DNA of 64,000 nt, from contig NZ_JABEZU010000002.1 in assembly GCF_013149785.1 (NCBI RefSeq), positions 620,001-684,000 on the forward strand. The letters run 5' to 3'. The notes under the pieces were generated by a model, which did not search any database, was not told where the DNA came from, and saw nothing but the letters and a program-made list of their open reading frames with translations. Origin of the DNA: Isoptericola halotolerans. Lineage in GTDB: Bacteria > Actinomycetota > Actinomycetes > Actinomycetales > Cellulomonadaceae. The translations under genes were made by a program, and so were the position numbers. Each line of letters starts with the position of its first letter. Position 1 is the stretch's first letter. This document shows positions 7,911-16,106 of this stretch, one piece after another.

Positions 7911-10031
7911 TCAGAGCCGCGAGCCCTGGGGAAGCTCCTTCATGGTGCGGGCGAGGACCACGTGCACCCGCGGCATGGTGCCGCCGTTGACCTGGCGGGC
8001 TCGGGCGTTCGTCACGGGCCGCAGGACGCCGTCCCGCAGGATGTACACCTGGTCCTTGTTGCGCTGCCGCACCGCGACGACGCTGGGCCGTCCGGAGATC
8101 CGGGGCACGTTCGCCATGGTGACCTTGCCCCAGTTCTGGCCGGTGGAGGAGGCGCGGAGCCTGCCCGTCCCGTCGACCCGCACCAGCCCTCGTGTCGTCA
8201 GCAGGAACTGGCGGCCGTTGGACCTCTTGACGATGCCGGTCGTCGTGCGCACGTTCGGCATGCGGGCGACGCTCGCGCCGTCGAGGCGTTCGCGGTCGAG
8301 CTTCTGCAGCGGGGTGCGGTCGCGCATCGCCGACCCCAGGAACCCGTGCTTGCGACCGGCCACGACGAGCCGGTGGTTGCCGTTGTCGCGGTTGACCACG
8401 ACCACGCCGGGACGCACGATCGGATTGCCGTGGCTCAGCTTCTTGATCGCGTTCGCGTGCAGGGTGACGACCTTGGTCTTCTTCTTCGCGCGCTCGAGCG
8501 ACGCCATGTCGAACGCCTCGCGCTTCTTGCCGTTGACGACCCGGTAGAGCCGGCCGTCGGTGGTCTTGACGGTGCGCTGCAGACGGCCGCCCGGCACGAA
8601 GGCCTTCCACTGCGCGGACGTCACCTTCCTCGCGCCGCTGCACTTGCCCCCGAAGTCCTGCACCACGGAGCAGTGGGCGACGTGCTTGCGCCCCTTCTCG
8701 ACCATCGCCAGGTTCCCGTTCGGGTTGACGACGAAGCTGCCGTCGGGGATGTTCCCCTGGATCTGCTGCGCCGCGGCCTTCTCCTGCGCCGCGGCGGCAC
8801 GGCGGCGGATCTCACCCATCTTGGCGTACAGGGTGCGCCCGGGGCAGGCGGTCGCGGAGACGTCGCGGTGCCCGAAGATGCGCTGCACGCTGCGCCCGTT
8901 GATCGTCGTGCTGCCCGTCGCCGGCACCCCGTGCAGGGAGAGCTTCCAGGCGACGAGGCGGACGACGGCGCTGACCGCGGCGTTCGAGACGGTCGCGGTC
9001 TCGTAGTTGCCGAGCACCGAGATGCCGGTCGCGTTCGTGTTGTACCCGACGGCGTGCCCGCCGATGGTCTGCCGGTTCACGCCACCGGCGCGCCCCTCCC
9101 AGACCCGGCCGTACTTGTCGACGACGAAGTTGTACCCGATGTCGCCCCAGCCACGTGTCTGGGCGTGGTAGGCGTAGATGCCGCGGATGATGCCGGGGAC
9201 CTGGGCCTGGGAGTAGGAGTTGGTGCCGGCGGTGTGGTGGATCGTCGCGCCGCGGATCGAGCCCTGGCGTGGGGTCCACGTCATGATCCGTTCGTCCGCG
9301 CCCCAGGCGGCCCGGCTGGAGATCGTGGGCCGGCTGGTCACGGCGGCCGCCGCGACCGAGGCGCCGGCAGGAGAGGTCTCGGCCGGGGGGACGGGGACGT
9401 CGTCGTCCGCGGCGGACGTCCCCGGGTCGACGACGGTGAGCTTGAGGTCACGGACCGGCTCGGGGCTCGTGATGCGCGCCTGCACGCGGGCGACGTCCCC
9501 GACGACGACGGGCTCGGTGCCGTCGAGCGTGCCGTCGGGGGACGGTTCGGCGTCGACCTCCTCCCAGGCACCCCAGCCGGTGTCACCGGCGTCGGGTGCG
9601 GACGGGTCGTCGGTGGTGCGCACCTCGATGACGAGCGCGTCCTCGGCGACGTCGCCGGACCAGGTGACCCCGACGACGGCGAACCCGCTCGCGTCGGCCG
9701 TGGCGACCAGCGGCGCGACGGCGCCCGGAGCGAGCAGGGGGGCGACCTCGTCGGGCTCGCTCGCGCCGACGGTTCCCTCGGCGGAGGCTGATGGGGCGGG
9801 GCCGTCCGGCTCGGGCGCGAACGTGGCCTCCTCGGCCTGCGGCGCGACGGGCCGGGCGTCGCCGGTGCTCAGGTCGTCGGCGGTGTCCTCGGCGACCTGC
9901 TCGTCCGTGGACCCTTCCGCGACGAGAGGGTCCGCCTGCGCGCCCGGCGGGACGACGAGGGCGAAGGTCAGCAGTCCGACGACGCCGGACGCGAACGCGG
10001 TACGGCCCCGGGCCAGAGTGGTACGTGTCAC
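7911..10031 (-). CDS. Secreted PGRP/N-acetylmuramoyl-L-alanine amidase
   Basis: This protein of about 706 residues begins with a Sec signal (TRTTLARGRTAF, then a hydrophobic run ending near PGAQADP). A Ser/Glu/Asp-rich low-complexity stretch and a beta-rich segment follow. The PGRP/amidase domain comes next, with zinc-site signatures TIHHTAGTNSY, WGDIGYNFVVD, GHAVGYNTNATG and FGHRDVSATACPG. The C-terminal 300 residues contain repeated basic blocks of about 45 residues (each with a G-R/K-x-Y/F-L core), probably wall-binding. It would cut the muramoyl-Ala bond of peptidoglycan outside the cell. The GTG at 10031 is preferred over GTG 10040 because a -10 hexamer overlaps the earlier codon. Confidence 0.9.
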   Translation of the reverse strand: MTRTTLARGRTAFASGVVGLLTFALVVPPGAQADPLVAEGSTDEQVAEDTADDLSTGDARPVAPQAEEATFAPEPDGPAPSASAEGTVGASEPDEVAPLLAPGAVAPLVATADASGFAVVGVTWSGDVAEDALVIEVRTTDDPSAPDAGDTGWGAWEEVDAEPSPDGTLDGTEPVVVGDVARVQARITSPEPVRDLKLTVVDPGTSAADDDVPVPPAETSPAGASVAAAAVTSRPTISSRAAWGADERIMTWTPRQGSIRGATIHHTAGTNSYSQAQVPGIIRGIYAYHAQTRGWGDIGYNFVVDKYGRVWEGRAGGVNRQTIGGHAVGYNTNATGISVLGNYETATVSNAAVSAVVRLVAWKLSLHGVPATGSTTINGRSVQRIFGHRDVSATACPGRTLYAKMGEIRRRAAAAQEKAAAQQIQGNIPDGSFVVNPNGNLAMVEKGRKHVAHCSVVQDFGGKCSGARKVTSAQWKAFVPGGRLQRTVKTTDGRLYRVVNGKKREAFDMASLERAKKKTKVVTLHANAIKKLSHGNPIVRPGVVVVNRDNGNHRLVVAGRKHGFLGSAMRDRTPLQKLDRERLDGASVARMPNVRTTTGIVKRSNGRQFLLTTRGLVRVDGTGRLRASSTGQNWGKVTMANVPRISGRPSVVAVRQRNKDQVYILRDGVLRPVTNARARQVNGGTMPRVHVVLARTMKELPQGSRL

Positions 10032-10044
10032 AGGTGGCACGCTA
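10032..10044 (-). promoter_or_regulatory. Predicted leaderless promoter of the amidase
   Basis: Minus-strand TAGCGT (10044-10039) ends 7 nt before GTG 10031 and overlaps the alternative start at 10040. This argues for the downstream start. Confidence 0.45.
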
Positions 10045-10191
10045 CGACCGCCCGAGCAGTTGCGCAGGGCGACAACGGGCGGATCGCGACGCGGGCGGAA
10101 TGTCGGATCCGTGCACCTCCGTCGACCGAGATTTCACCTGCCCGCCACCCGGGTTTCGTCTGGCTGCTCTGCCCGGGACGCCGGCCCTCCC

Positions 10192-10204
10192 TACACTCGC
10201 CAGC
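10192..10204 (+). promoter_or_regulatory. Predicted leaderless promoter of ugd
   Basis: TACACT (10192-10197) ends 7 nt before ATG 10205. Confidence 0.5.
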
Positions 10205-11518
10205 ATGCGGATCTCCGTGATCGGTCTGGGTTACCTCGGTGCCGTGCACGCGGCGGCGCTCGCGGCGTCCGGGCACGAGGTCGTCGGCGTCGACGTCGAT
10301 GCCGAGCGGGTCGCCTCGCTCGCCCTGGGCAAGGCGCCCTTCTACGAGCCCGGGTTCGACGACCTGCTCGCCGACGTCGTGCGCGACGGTCGGCTGCGGG
10401 TCGGCACGGACGTGAGCGAGGTGGCCGGGTGCGCCGTGCACTTCGTGTGCGTGGGCACACCGCAGGCCGCGGACTCGGCCGCGGCGGACCTGCGGTTCGT
10501 GGACGCGGCCGTGGACTCGCTGCTGCCGCACCTGGGGGCCGGTGACGTCGTCGTCGGCAAGTCGACGGTGCCGGTGGGCACCGCCGAGCGGCTGGCCGCC
10601 GTCGTCGGCGCCGCCGCACCGGAGGCCGTCCTGGTCTGGAACCCCGAGTTCCTGCGCGAGGGGCACGCGGTGGACGACACGCTGCACCCCGACCGGATCG
10701 TCTACGGGGTGCCGGCGGGTCCCGCGGGAGTGCGAGCCGCGGAACGGCTCGACGCGGTGTACGAGGCCGCCCTGTCCCGGGGGGTCCCCCGGATCCTCGC
10801 GGACTACCCGACGGCCGAGCTGGTCAAGGTGGCGGCGAACTCGTTCCTCGCCACGAAGATCTCGTTCATCAACGCCATGGCCGAGCTGTGCGAGGTGGCC
10901 GGCGGCGACGTGACGCAGCTGGCGGACGCGATCGGCCACGACGCGCGGATCGGGCGGTCGTTCCTCAATGCCGGTCTCGGGTTCGGCGGAGGCTGCCTGC
11001 CGAAGGACATCCGGGCGTTCACCGCCCGTGCGGACGAGCTCGGTGCGGGGGAGGCCGTCGCGTTCCTCGGCGAGGTGGACCGCATCAACAACCGCCGTCG
11101 GGAACGGATGGTCGAGCTGGCGACCGAGGTGCTGGGCGGGTCCGTGTCAGGGCGGCGGGTGGCGGTGCTGGGCGCGGCGTTCAAGCCCGAGAGCGACGAC
11201 GTGCGCGACTCGCCGGCGCTCGACGTCGCGGCGCGTCTCGGAGAGGCCGGTGCCGACGTGATCGTCACGGACCCGCGAGCGGTCCCCACGGCCAGGGTGC
11301 GCCAGCCGCGGCTGGCCTTCACCGAGGACCTCGAGGTGGCGCTCGCCGGCGCGGACGTCGTCCTCGTCCTGACCGAGTGGCGACAGTTCCGCGACCTCGA
11401 CCCGGTGCGTGCGGGGGAGCTGGTCGCCCGCCGCACGGTGCTCGACGGCCGCCATGCTCTCGACCGCACGGCGTGGGAGTCGGCAGGCTGGCGCTACCGC
11501 GCGCTGGGCCGGGCCTGA
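10205..11518 (+). CDS. ugd: UDP-glucose/GDP-mannose 6-dehydrogenase family
   Basis: This 437-residue NAD-dependent enzyme oxidises a nucleotide sugar to its uronic acid, most likely UDP-glucose to UDP-glucuronate. The N-terminal Rossmann site is ISVIGLGYLGAVHAAALA, with VGKSTVPVGT and a WNPEFLREG segment. The catalytic Cys264 lies in GFGGGCLPKD. The C-terminal domain has AFKPESDDVRDSPAL. The open frame extends upstream, but the Rossmann motif fixes ATG 10205 as the start. GDP-mannose as substrate cannot be excluded. It ends 7 nt from the convergent gene's stop. Confidence 0.92.
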   Translation: MRISVIGLGYLGAVHAAALAASGHEVVGVDVDAERVASLALGKAPFYEPGFDDLLADVVRDGRLRVGTDVSEVAGCAVHFVCVGTPQAADSAAADLRFVDAAVDSLLPHLGAGDVVVGKSTVPVGTAERLAAVVGAAAPEAVLVWNPEFLREGHAVDDTLHPDRIVYGVPAGPAGVRAAERLDAVYEAALSRGVPRILADYPTAELVKVAANSFLATKISFINAMAELCEVAGGDVTQLADAIGHDARIGRSFLNAGLGFGGGCLPKDIRAFTARADELGAGEAVAFLGEVDRINNRRRERMVELATEVLGGSVSGRRVAVLGAAFKPESDDVRDSPALDVAARLGEAGADVIVTDPRAVPTARVRQPRLAFTEDLEVALAGADVVLVLTEWRQFRDLDPVRAGELVARRTVLDGRHALDRTAWESAGWRYRALGRA

Positions 11519-11525
11519 CCGGTCC

Positions 11526-12266
11526 TCACGACCGCGTGACCTGCTCGGTGGCGAGCAGGCGTTCGAACCGGGCCGGGTCAGCGCTGAGCTCCCGGGTGGT
11601 GGCGGCGGACGTGAGCACCACGGAGCCGCCGCCGGCCCACGTCCCGAGGGTCTCGCCGAGCACCGTGGCGACCCCTCGGTCGCCACGGACCAGGGTGCGG
11701 CCGCTGCCCGCCTCGCCCGTGCCGACTGCGCCGCTCGTGGCACCCGGCAGCGCGGTGAGCGCGGGCGGGTTGCCGGCCACGGGGTCGAAGCCGATGACGT
11801 CGCCGTAGGTCATGACGGCCGCGGCGGCGTCGATCGCCCCGGGCGGGAGCTCGCCGTCGAAGCGTCGCGCCAGCGCGGGCAGGGCGACGGCGACGAGGTC
11901 GGCCGTCGTGGCGGTCCAGGTCCCGGGCCGGGACGTGACGACGACGTCGGCGCCGTCGGTCGGGGCCGCGGGGCTGCCGGGCACGGCCGGGTCGCCGAAG
12001 GTGACCGTCGCCCCGCAGCGCGCCGCGGACAGCGCCCACACGGTCTGGCGCCAGCCGACGGGCAGGTCGACGACGACGTGGGTGCCGGGACCGGCGTCGA
12101 ACTCCTCGACGAGGAGGTTGACCGTCTTGGCGACCCAGTTGCCGAGCACCGCGCCGGAGAGCTCGATGCGCTCGCCGTCGTCGCCGTACCAGGTCAGGGC
12201 CGGTCGGCCGGCGGTGGCGACGAAGTCGTCGAGGAGGGCGGTCACGGTGCCGGGTGCGGTGCTCAC
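11526..12266 (-). CDS. TIGR03089-family protein (adenylate-forming-enzyme fold, function unknown)
   Basis: This 246-residue actinobacterial protein begins with TVTALLDDFVATAGRPALTW and has the RIELSGAVLGNWVAKTVNLL segment. These resemble the N-terminal part of AMP-binding enzymes, but it lacks the P-loop and the adenylation C-terminal lid. The family (TIGR03089) is commonly beside UDP-sugar dehydrogenase or whiB2/wall-glycan genes in actinomycetes, as here. No catalytic role can be assigned. The ATG/GTG start at 12266 leaves about 175 nt of shared upstream region with whiB. Confidence 0.75.
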   Translation of the reverse strand: MSTAPGTVTALLDDFVATAGRPALTWYGDDGERIELSGAVLGNWVAKTVNLLVEEFDAGPGTHVVVDLPVGWRQTVWALSAARCGATVTFGDPAVPGSPAAPTDGADVVVTSRPGTWTATTADLVAVALPALARRFDGELPPGAIDAAAAVMTYGDVIGFDPVAGNPPALTALPGATSGAVGTGEAGSGRTLVRGDRGVATVLGETLGTWAGGGSVVLTSAATTRELSADPARFERLLATEQVTRS

Positions 12267-12292
12267 GCCGCCAGCCTACGAGCAGCCGGCAG

Positions 12293-12325
12293 CCTCAGGG
12301 GGACCTCAAGTCGACCTCAGACAGT
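12293..12325. repeat. Three 11-bp phased direct repeats (CCTCA-N6) upstream of whiB
   Basis: CCTCA occurs at 12293, 12304 and 12315, exactly 11 bp apart. This phasing is typical of tandem half-sites for OmpR/PhoB-type regulators. The array is about 45 bp upstream of the whiB -35 element and 27 bp from the start of the divergent gene, so it could act on either. Confidence 0.5.
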
Positions 12326-12367
12326 TGTGAACACGCGGTGCAGTTTGGCGACTTAGCACATTTCGGC

Positions 12368-12396
12368 TTGACGCCCTGGAAAGACACGCGTGTAAT
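12368..12396 (+). promoter_or_regulatory. SigA-type promoter of whiB
   Basis: TTGACG (12368-12373) and TGTAAT (12391-12396) are separated by 17 bp. This is the best -35/-10 pair in the window and leaves a leader of about 40 nt. Confidence 0.7.
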
Positions 12397-12440
12397 TCCA
12401 GGTATGCAGTTTCCGACAGAACGGCATGGAGGGGCACGCC

Positions 12441-12776
12441 ATGTGGAACTTGCTCGACGGGGGCGAGGTCTTCCCGTCTGATGTGACGAGCGAGCCGGAC
12501 CGGGTAGCACCGGTCCTGCCGCTGTTCGGGCAGGAGGTCGTCGAGGACGACGAGACCCTGCTGGGGTGGCAGGAACGAGCTCTGTGCGCCCAGACCGACC
12601 CGGAGGCCTTCTTCCCGGAGAAGGGCGGGTCCACGCGCGAGGCCAAGAAGGTCTGCGCCTCCTGCGAGGTCCGGTCCGAGTGTCTGGACTACGCCCTCGA
12701 GAACGACGAGCGCTTCGGGATCTGGGGCGGGCTGTCGGAAAGGGAGCGACGCAAGCTCAAGCGGCGCGCCGTCTGA
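12441..12776 (+). CDS. whiB2: WhiB-family iron-sulfur transcription factor (WhiB2/WhmD type)
   Basis: This 111-residue regulator has the four cluster-binding cysteines Cys49, Cys72, Cys75 and Cys81 (C-x22-C-x2-C-x5-C). They are followed by the FGIWGG turn and a basic ERERRKLKRR tail for DNA contact. WhiB2/WhmD controls septation and cell-wall functions in actinobacteria. The ATG at 12441 is chosen over ATG 12426 because GGAGGGG (12428-12434) sits 6 nt upstream of it. Its position ahead of the GT2-DUF5719-metallopeptidase-DUF3499-manB block matches the conserved order around Rv3260c. Confidence 0.93.
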   Translation: MWNLLDGGEVFPSDVTSEPDRVAPVLPLFGQEVVEDDETLLGWQERALCAQTDPEAFFPEKGGSTREAKKVCASCEVRSECLDYALENDERFGIWGGLSERERRKLKRRAV

Positions 12777-12812
12777 CGGATATCCCACGCGGTCCGCCTC
12801 CGGCGCCGCATC

Positions 12813-15800
12813 ATGGCGGACAGGATGACTGCTCCGCACCTGACCCAGGAACCTCTGCACGGCGGGGACGCGCCACCCGGCGCGACCCCGGGGCCGCTGC
12901 CGTCCCCGCCCGGGAGCGGCCGCGTCGCGGTCACCGTCACGACGGTGGTCGTCACCCAGGGCCGCACGCCCTACCTGCAGGCGACGCTCGACGCCGTCGC
13001 CGCGCAGGATCGCGCGCCCGAGGAGGTCGTCGTCGTCGACGTCGACACCACGGCATCGACGGCGGGCCACACCGACCTGCGCATGGGCGGGCGCCGGTTC
13101 GTCGGCGGTGCCGGTGCCCGTACCCTCGGCGAGGCGGTCGACCGCGCCCTCGCCGTGACGGACCTGCCGCCGACCACGTGGCTGTGGATCCTGCACGACG
13201 ACTCCATCCCCGCACCCGACGCCCTCGGCCGGCTGCTGCGGGCCGTGGAGCACTCCGCCGCGGTCGCCGTCGCCGGCTGCAAGCAACGCCGGTGGCGGGC
13301 CGCCGAGGACGGCCACGCCACCGCACCCGACCCGGACCGGCCGGGACTGCTCGTGGAGGTCGGCTACACCGTCTCGCCGCTGGGTCGGCGGATGACGGGG
13401 GTCGACGACAGCGAGATCGACCAGGGTCAGCACGACGCGAACGAGGACGTGCTGGCCGTCGGGCTCGCCGGAGCCCTCGTGCGCCGCAGCGTCTGGACCG
13501 CTCTGGGCGGCACCGACCCGGAGCTCGGCCGGTTCGGCGACAGCCTCGACCTCTGCCGCCGTGCCCGCCTCGCCGGACACCGGGTGATCGTGGTGCCCGG
13601 CGCCGTCGTGCACCACGTCCAGGCCTCGCTGCACGGGCTGCGGGGTCACCGGGCGCACGGTGGGACCGAGTCCTCCGCGTACGCCCGACGGCGCAGCCAG
13701 CTGTACGCCCGGCTCGTCACGGTGCCGCTCGGGCTGCTGCCGGTGGCCGTGGTCGCGATGCTCGTCTGGGCGCCGTTCGCCGCGGCGTACCGCCTGGCGC
13801 TCAAGCGTCCGGCGCGCGCCCGCGACGAGGTCGTCGCGCCCCTGGTGACGGTCCTGCGGGTCGTGCCGTGGGTCCGAGGACGACGCCGGGCCGCGCGTAC
13901 CCGCACGCAGCCGCGTCGGGTGCTGCGTCCGCTGCAGGGGAGCTGGCGGCGAGTCGTCGCCGAGCGACGCGACGCCCGCCTCGCCCGCGCCGAGGTGCAC
14001 CGTGCCGTGCGACAGCCGACCGACCTGGAACGCATCGAGCTGCGACACCTCGCTCGCCGCCGGCGCACCGCGCTGCTCGGCGTCCTGACGGTCACCGTCG
14101 CGGTCGCGGCCGCAGCCTTCGGGTCCTGGCAGGGCCTGCTGGCCGACGGCGGCCGGATCGTCGGTGGCGCGCTGCTGCCCGCGCCCGCCGGTCTCGGTGA
14201 GACGGCCGTGGCGGCGACGTCGGGATGGGTGCGCGACGGCCTGGGCACCGGCGCCCCGGCCGACCCGGTGCTGCTGGTGCTCACCGCGCTGGCCGCCCTG
14301 GCCGGCGGGAGCGCCCAGACGGCCGTGAACACGCTCGTGGTGGCCGCCGTGCCCGTCGCGGCGCTCGGTGGGTGGTTCGCCGCGGGTGTCGTGACGCGGT
14401 CGGTCTGGGCCCGGGCTGCCGGAGCGCTCGTCTGGGCGGCCGCGCCCACGTCCGTCGAGAGCCTCGGGTCCGGACGCACCAGTGCGCTGATCGCCCACCT
14501 GACGCTGCCGTGGGTGCTGGTCGCCGTGACGCGGGCCGTCGGTGCGCAGGCCCGCGACGCGGCCTCGCCGGCCGCGCCGCACCGAGGGTCCCTCGGTGCC
14601 GCCGCCGCCGCCGGGCTGCTCCTGGCCGTCGCGGTCTGCGCGGCGCCGGTCCTGCTGCCGGTCGCGGTGGTCGCCGTCCTGGGCGGGCTCGTCGTGGCCT
14701 GGCGTCAGTGGCGGCGCCTCGTGCTCGTGCTCGTGCCGGCCGTCGTCGCCCCGCTGCCGTTCTGGTGGCACGCCGTGGCGACGTGGTCCGACGGCGGTTG
14801 GCGACTGCTGCTCGCGGAGCCGGGCGTCCCGGTGGCCACCGCGTCGCCGCACGGCCTCATGCTGCTGCTGGGCCGGCCGACGGACCCGGACCCGTGGCTG
14901 TCGGGGACGATCCCGGCCGACGGTCCGGCAGGGGTCCTGCTCGGCGCGGGTCCGTGGCTGCTCGGGGCCGGTGTGCTCGTGCTCGCGACCGCCGGGCTGC
15001 TCGTGCGACGCCGCCTGGTGGCGTCACGGGCGGGGATCGCGTTGGCGGTCCTGGGCCTGGGGGCGGCGCTGCTCGCCGCCGGGACCACCGTCGCGTCCGG
15101 GCGTGCTGCCGACGGCGCCGTCACCGCGGTGCACGGCTGGCCGGGCGCGGGACTGTCGGTCCTCCTGCTGGGACTGGGTGTCGCGGCGCTGGCGGCGACA
15201 CCCGAGCCCGGGTCGGGACGCCCGCGACGCATCGCGGTCGGCGCGCTCGCCGCCGTGGCGCTGCTCGTCCCGGTCGCGGGACTGGCCGCCTGGTGGCAGG
15301 ACGACGCGCGAGGCGAGTCCGTGGCAGGCCTGCGGGTGACGGACGCCGCCGTCGTCCCCGCCGTCGGGCAGCAGATGCAGGCCGATCCCCGGGCGGCCCG
15401 CGTGCTCCAGCTCGACCGGGCCGACGGCGTCGTCGACTACGCGCTGCTGCACGCCGACGGCACCAGCCTGCTCGACTCCTCGGTCGTGGTGCGGGCCCGG
15501 GACGCCGGCCTCGTCCCCGGTCCGCGCCGTGACGACGTCGCCGCGCTGGACGAGCTCGTCGCGCAGGTCGCCGTCGGCCGGGCACCGGACCTCGCCGCCC
15601 GCCTGGGCACGATGGGCATCGGGGCGGTCCAGCTCCCGCGCGGCGGGGACGCCGAGCTCGCCACCACGCTCGACCTGGTGCCGGGACTGACCCGCGTGAC
15701 CGAGGGTGGAGTGCCCCTGTGGCGCGTCGACCTCGAGGACGGGCCGCCCCCGGGCTGGGCCACCGTCCTCGAGGCTGCTCCCGAGGACGGAGCCAGCGGC

Positions 15801-16106
15801 GTACCGGTGCAGACGCTCGCCGCGGACGGCGTTCGTGTCGTCGACGTCGTCGACGAGGGCGAGGAGGCCAGGGTGCTCGTGCTCGCCGAGACGGCCGGTC
15901 CCGGATGGCGTGCCGGCCTGGACGGACGCCGGCTGACGGCGCTCGAGGTGGACGGCCGGCAGGCGTTCGAGCTCGGGGCGGCCGCAGGCCGTGTGGAGGT
16001 GTCCTACGACGCCTCGTCCAGGCCACCGTGGTTCGCGCTGGCCGGGTTCGTGCTGGTCGTCTACACGCTGCTCGCGCTGCCGGTCGGCCGACGGAGGTCC
16101 CGATGA
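12813..16106 (+). CDS. Large membrane glycosyltransferase, GT2 N-terminal domain
   Basis: This 1097-residue protein opens with a GT-A/GT2 domain (about residues 38-260): TTVVVTQGRTPYLQATL, an ILHDDSIPAPD nucleotide/metal motif and the late FGDSLDLCRRARLAGH. A single TM near 305 and a basic linker lead to about ten further hydrophobic segments (about 410-840). An extracytoplasmic region and a last TM (WFALAGFVLVVYTLLAL) follow, then a basic tail. This giant GT2 is a constant partner of WhiB2 in actinobacteria and is thought to act in envelope glycan assembly; donor and acceptor are unknown. It overlaps the DUF5719 gene by 4 nt (ATGA), indicating coupling. ATG 12825 is an alternative start. Confidence 0.85.
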   Translation: MADRMTAPHLTQEPLHGGDAPPGATPGPLPSPPGSGRVAVTVTTVVVTQGRTPYLQATLDAVAAQDRAPEEVVVVDVDTTASTAGHTDLRMGGRRFVGGAGARTLGEAVDRALAVTDLPPTTWLWILHDDSIPAPDALGRLLRAVEHSAAVAVAGCKQRRWRAAEDGHATAPDPDRPGLLVEVGYTVSPLGRRMTGVDDSEIDQGQHDANEDVLAVGLAGALVRRSVWTALGGTDPELGRFGDSLDLCRRARLAGHRVIVVPGAVVHHVQASLHGLRGHRAHGGTESSAYARRRSQLYARLVTVPLGLLPVAVVAMLVWAPFAAAYRLALKRPARARDEVVAPLVTVLRVVPWVRGRRRAARTRTQPRRVLRPLQGSWRRVVAERRDARLARAEVHRAVRQPTDLERIELRHLARRRRTALLGVLTVTVAVAAAAFGSWQGLLADGGRIVGGALLPAPAGLGETAVAATSGWVRDGLGTGAPADPVLLVLTALAALAGGSAQTAVNTLVVAAVPVAALGGWFAAGVVTRSVWARAAGALVWAAAPTSVESLGSGRTSALIAHLTLPWVLVAVTRAVGAQARDAASPAAPHRGSLGAAAAAGLLLAVAVCAAPVLLPVAVVAVLGGLVVAWRQWRRLVLVLVPAVVAPLPFWWHAVATWSDGGWRLLLAEPGVPVATASPHGLMLLLGRPTDPDPWLSGTIPADGPAGVLLGAGPWLLGAGVLVLATAGLLVRRRLVASRAGIALAVLGLGAALLAAGTTVASGRAADGAVTAVHGWPGAGLSVLLLGLGVAALAATPEPGSGRPRRIAVGALAAVALLVPVAGLAAWWQDDARGESVAGLRVTDAAVVPAVGQQMQADPRAARVLQLDRADGVVDYALLHADGTSLLDSSVVVRARDAGLVPGPRRDDVAALDELVAQVAVGRAPDLAARLGTMGIGAVQLPRGGDAELATTLDLVPGLTRVTEGGVPLWRVDLEDGPPPGWATVLEAAPEDGASGVPVQTLAADGVRVVDVVDEGEEARVLVLAETAGPGWRAGLDGRRLTALEVDGRQAFELGAAAGRVEVSYDASSRPPWFALAGFVLVVYTLLALPVGRRRSR

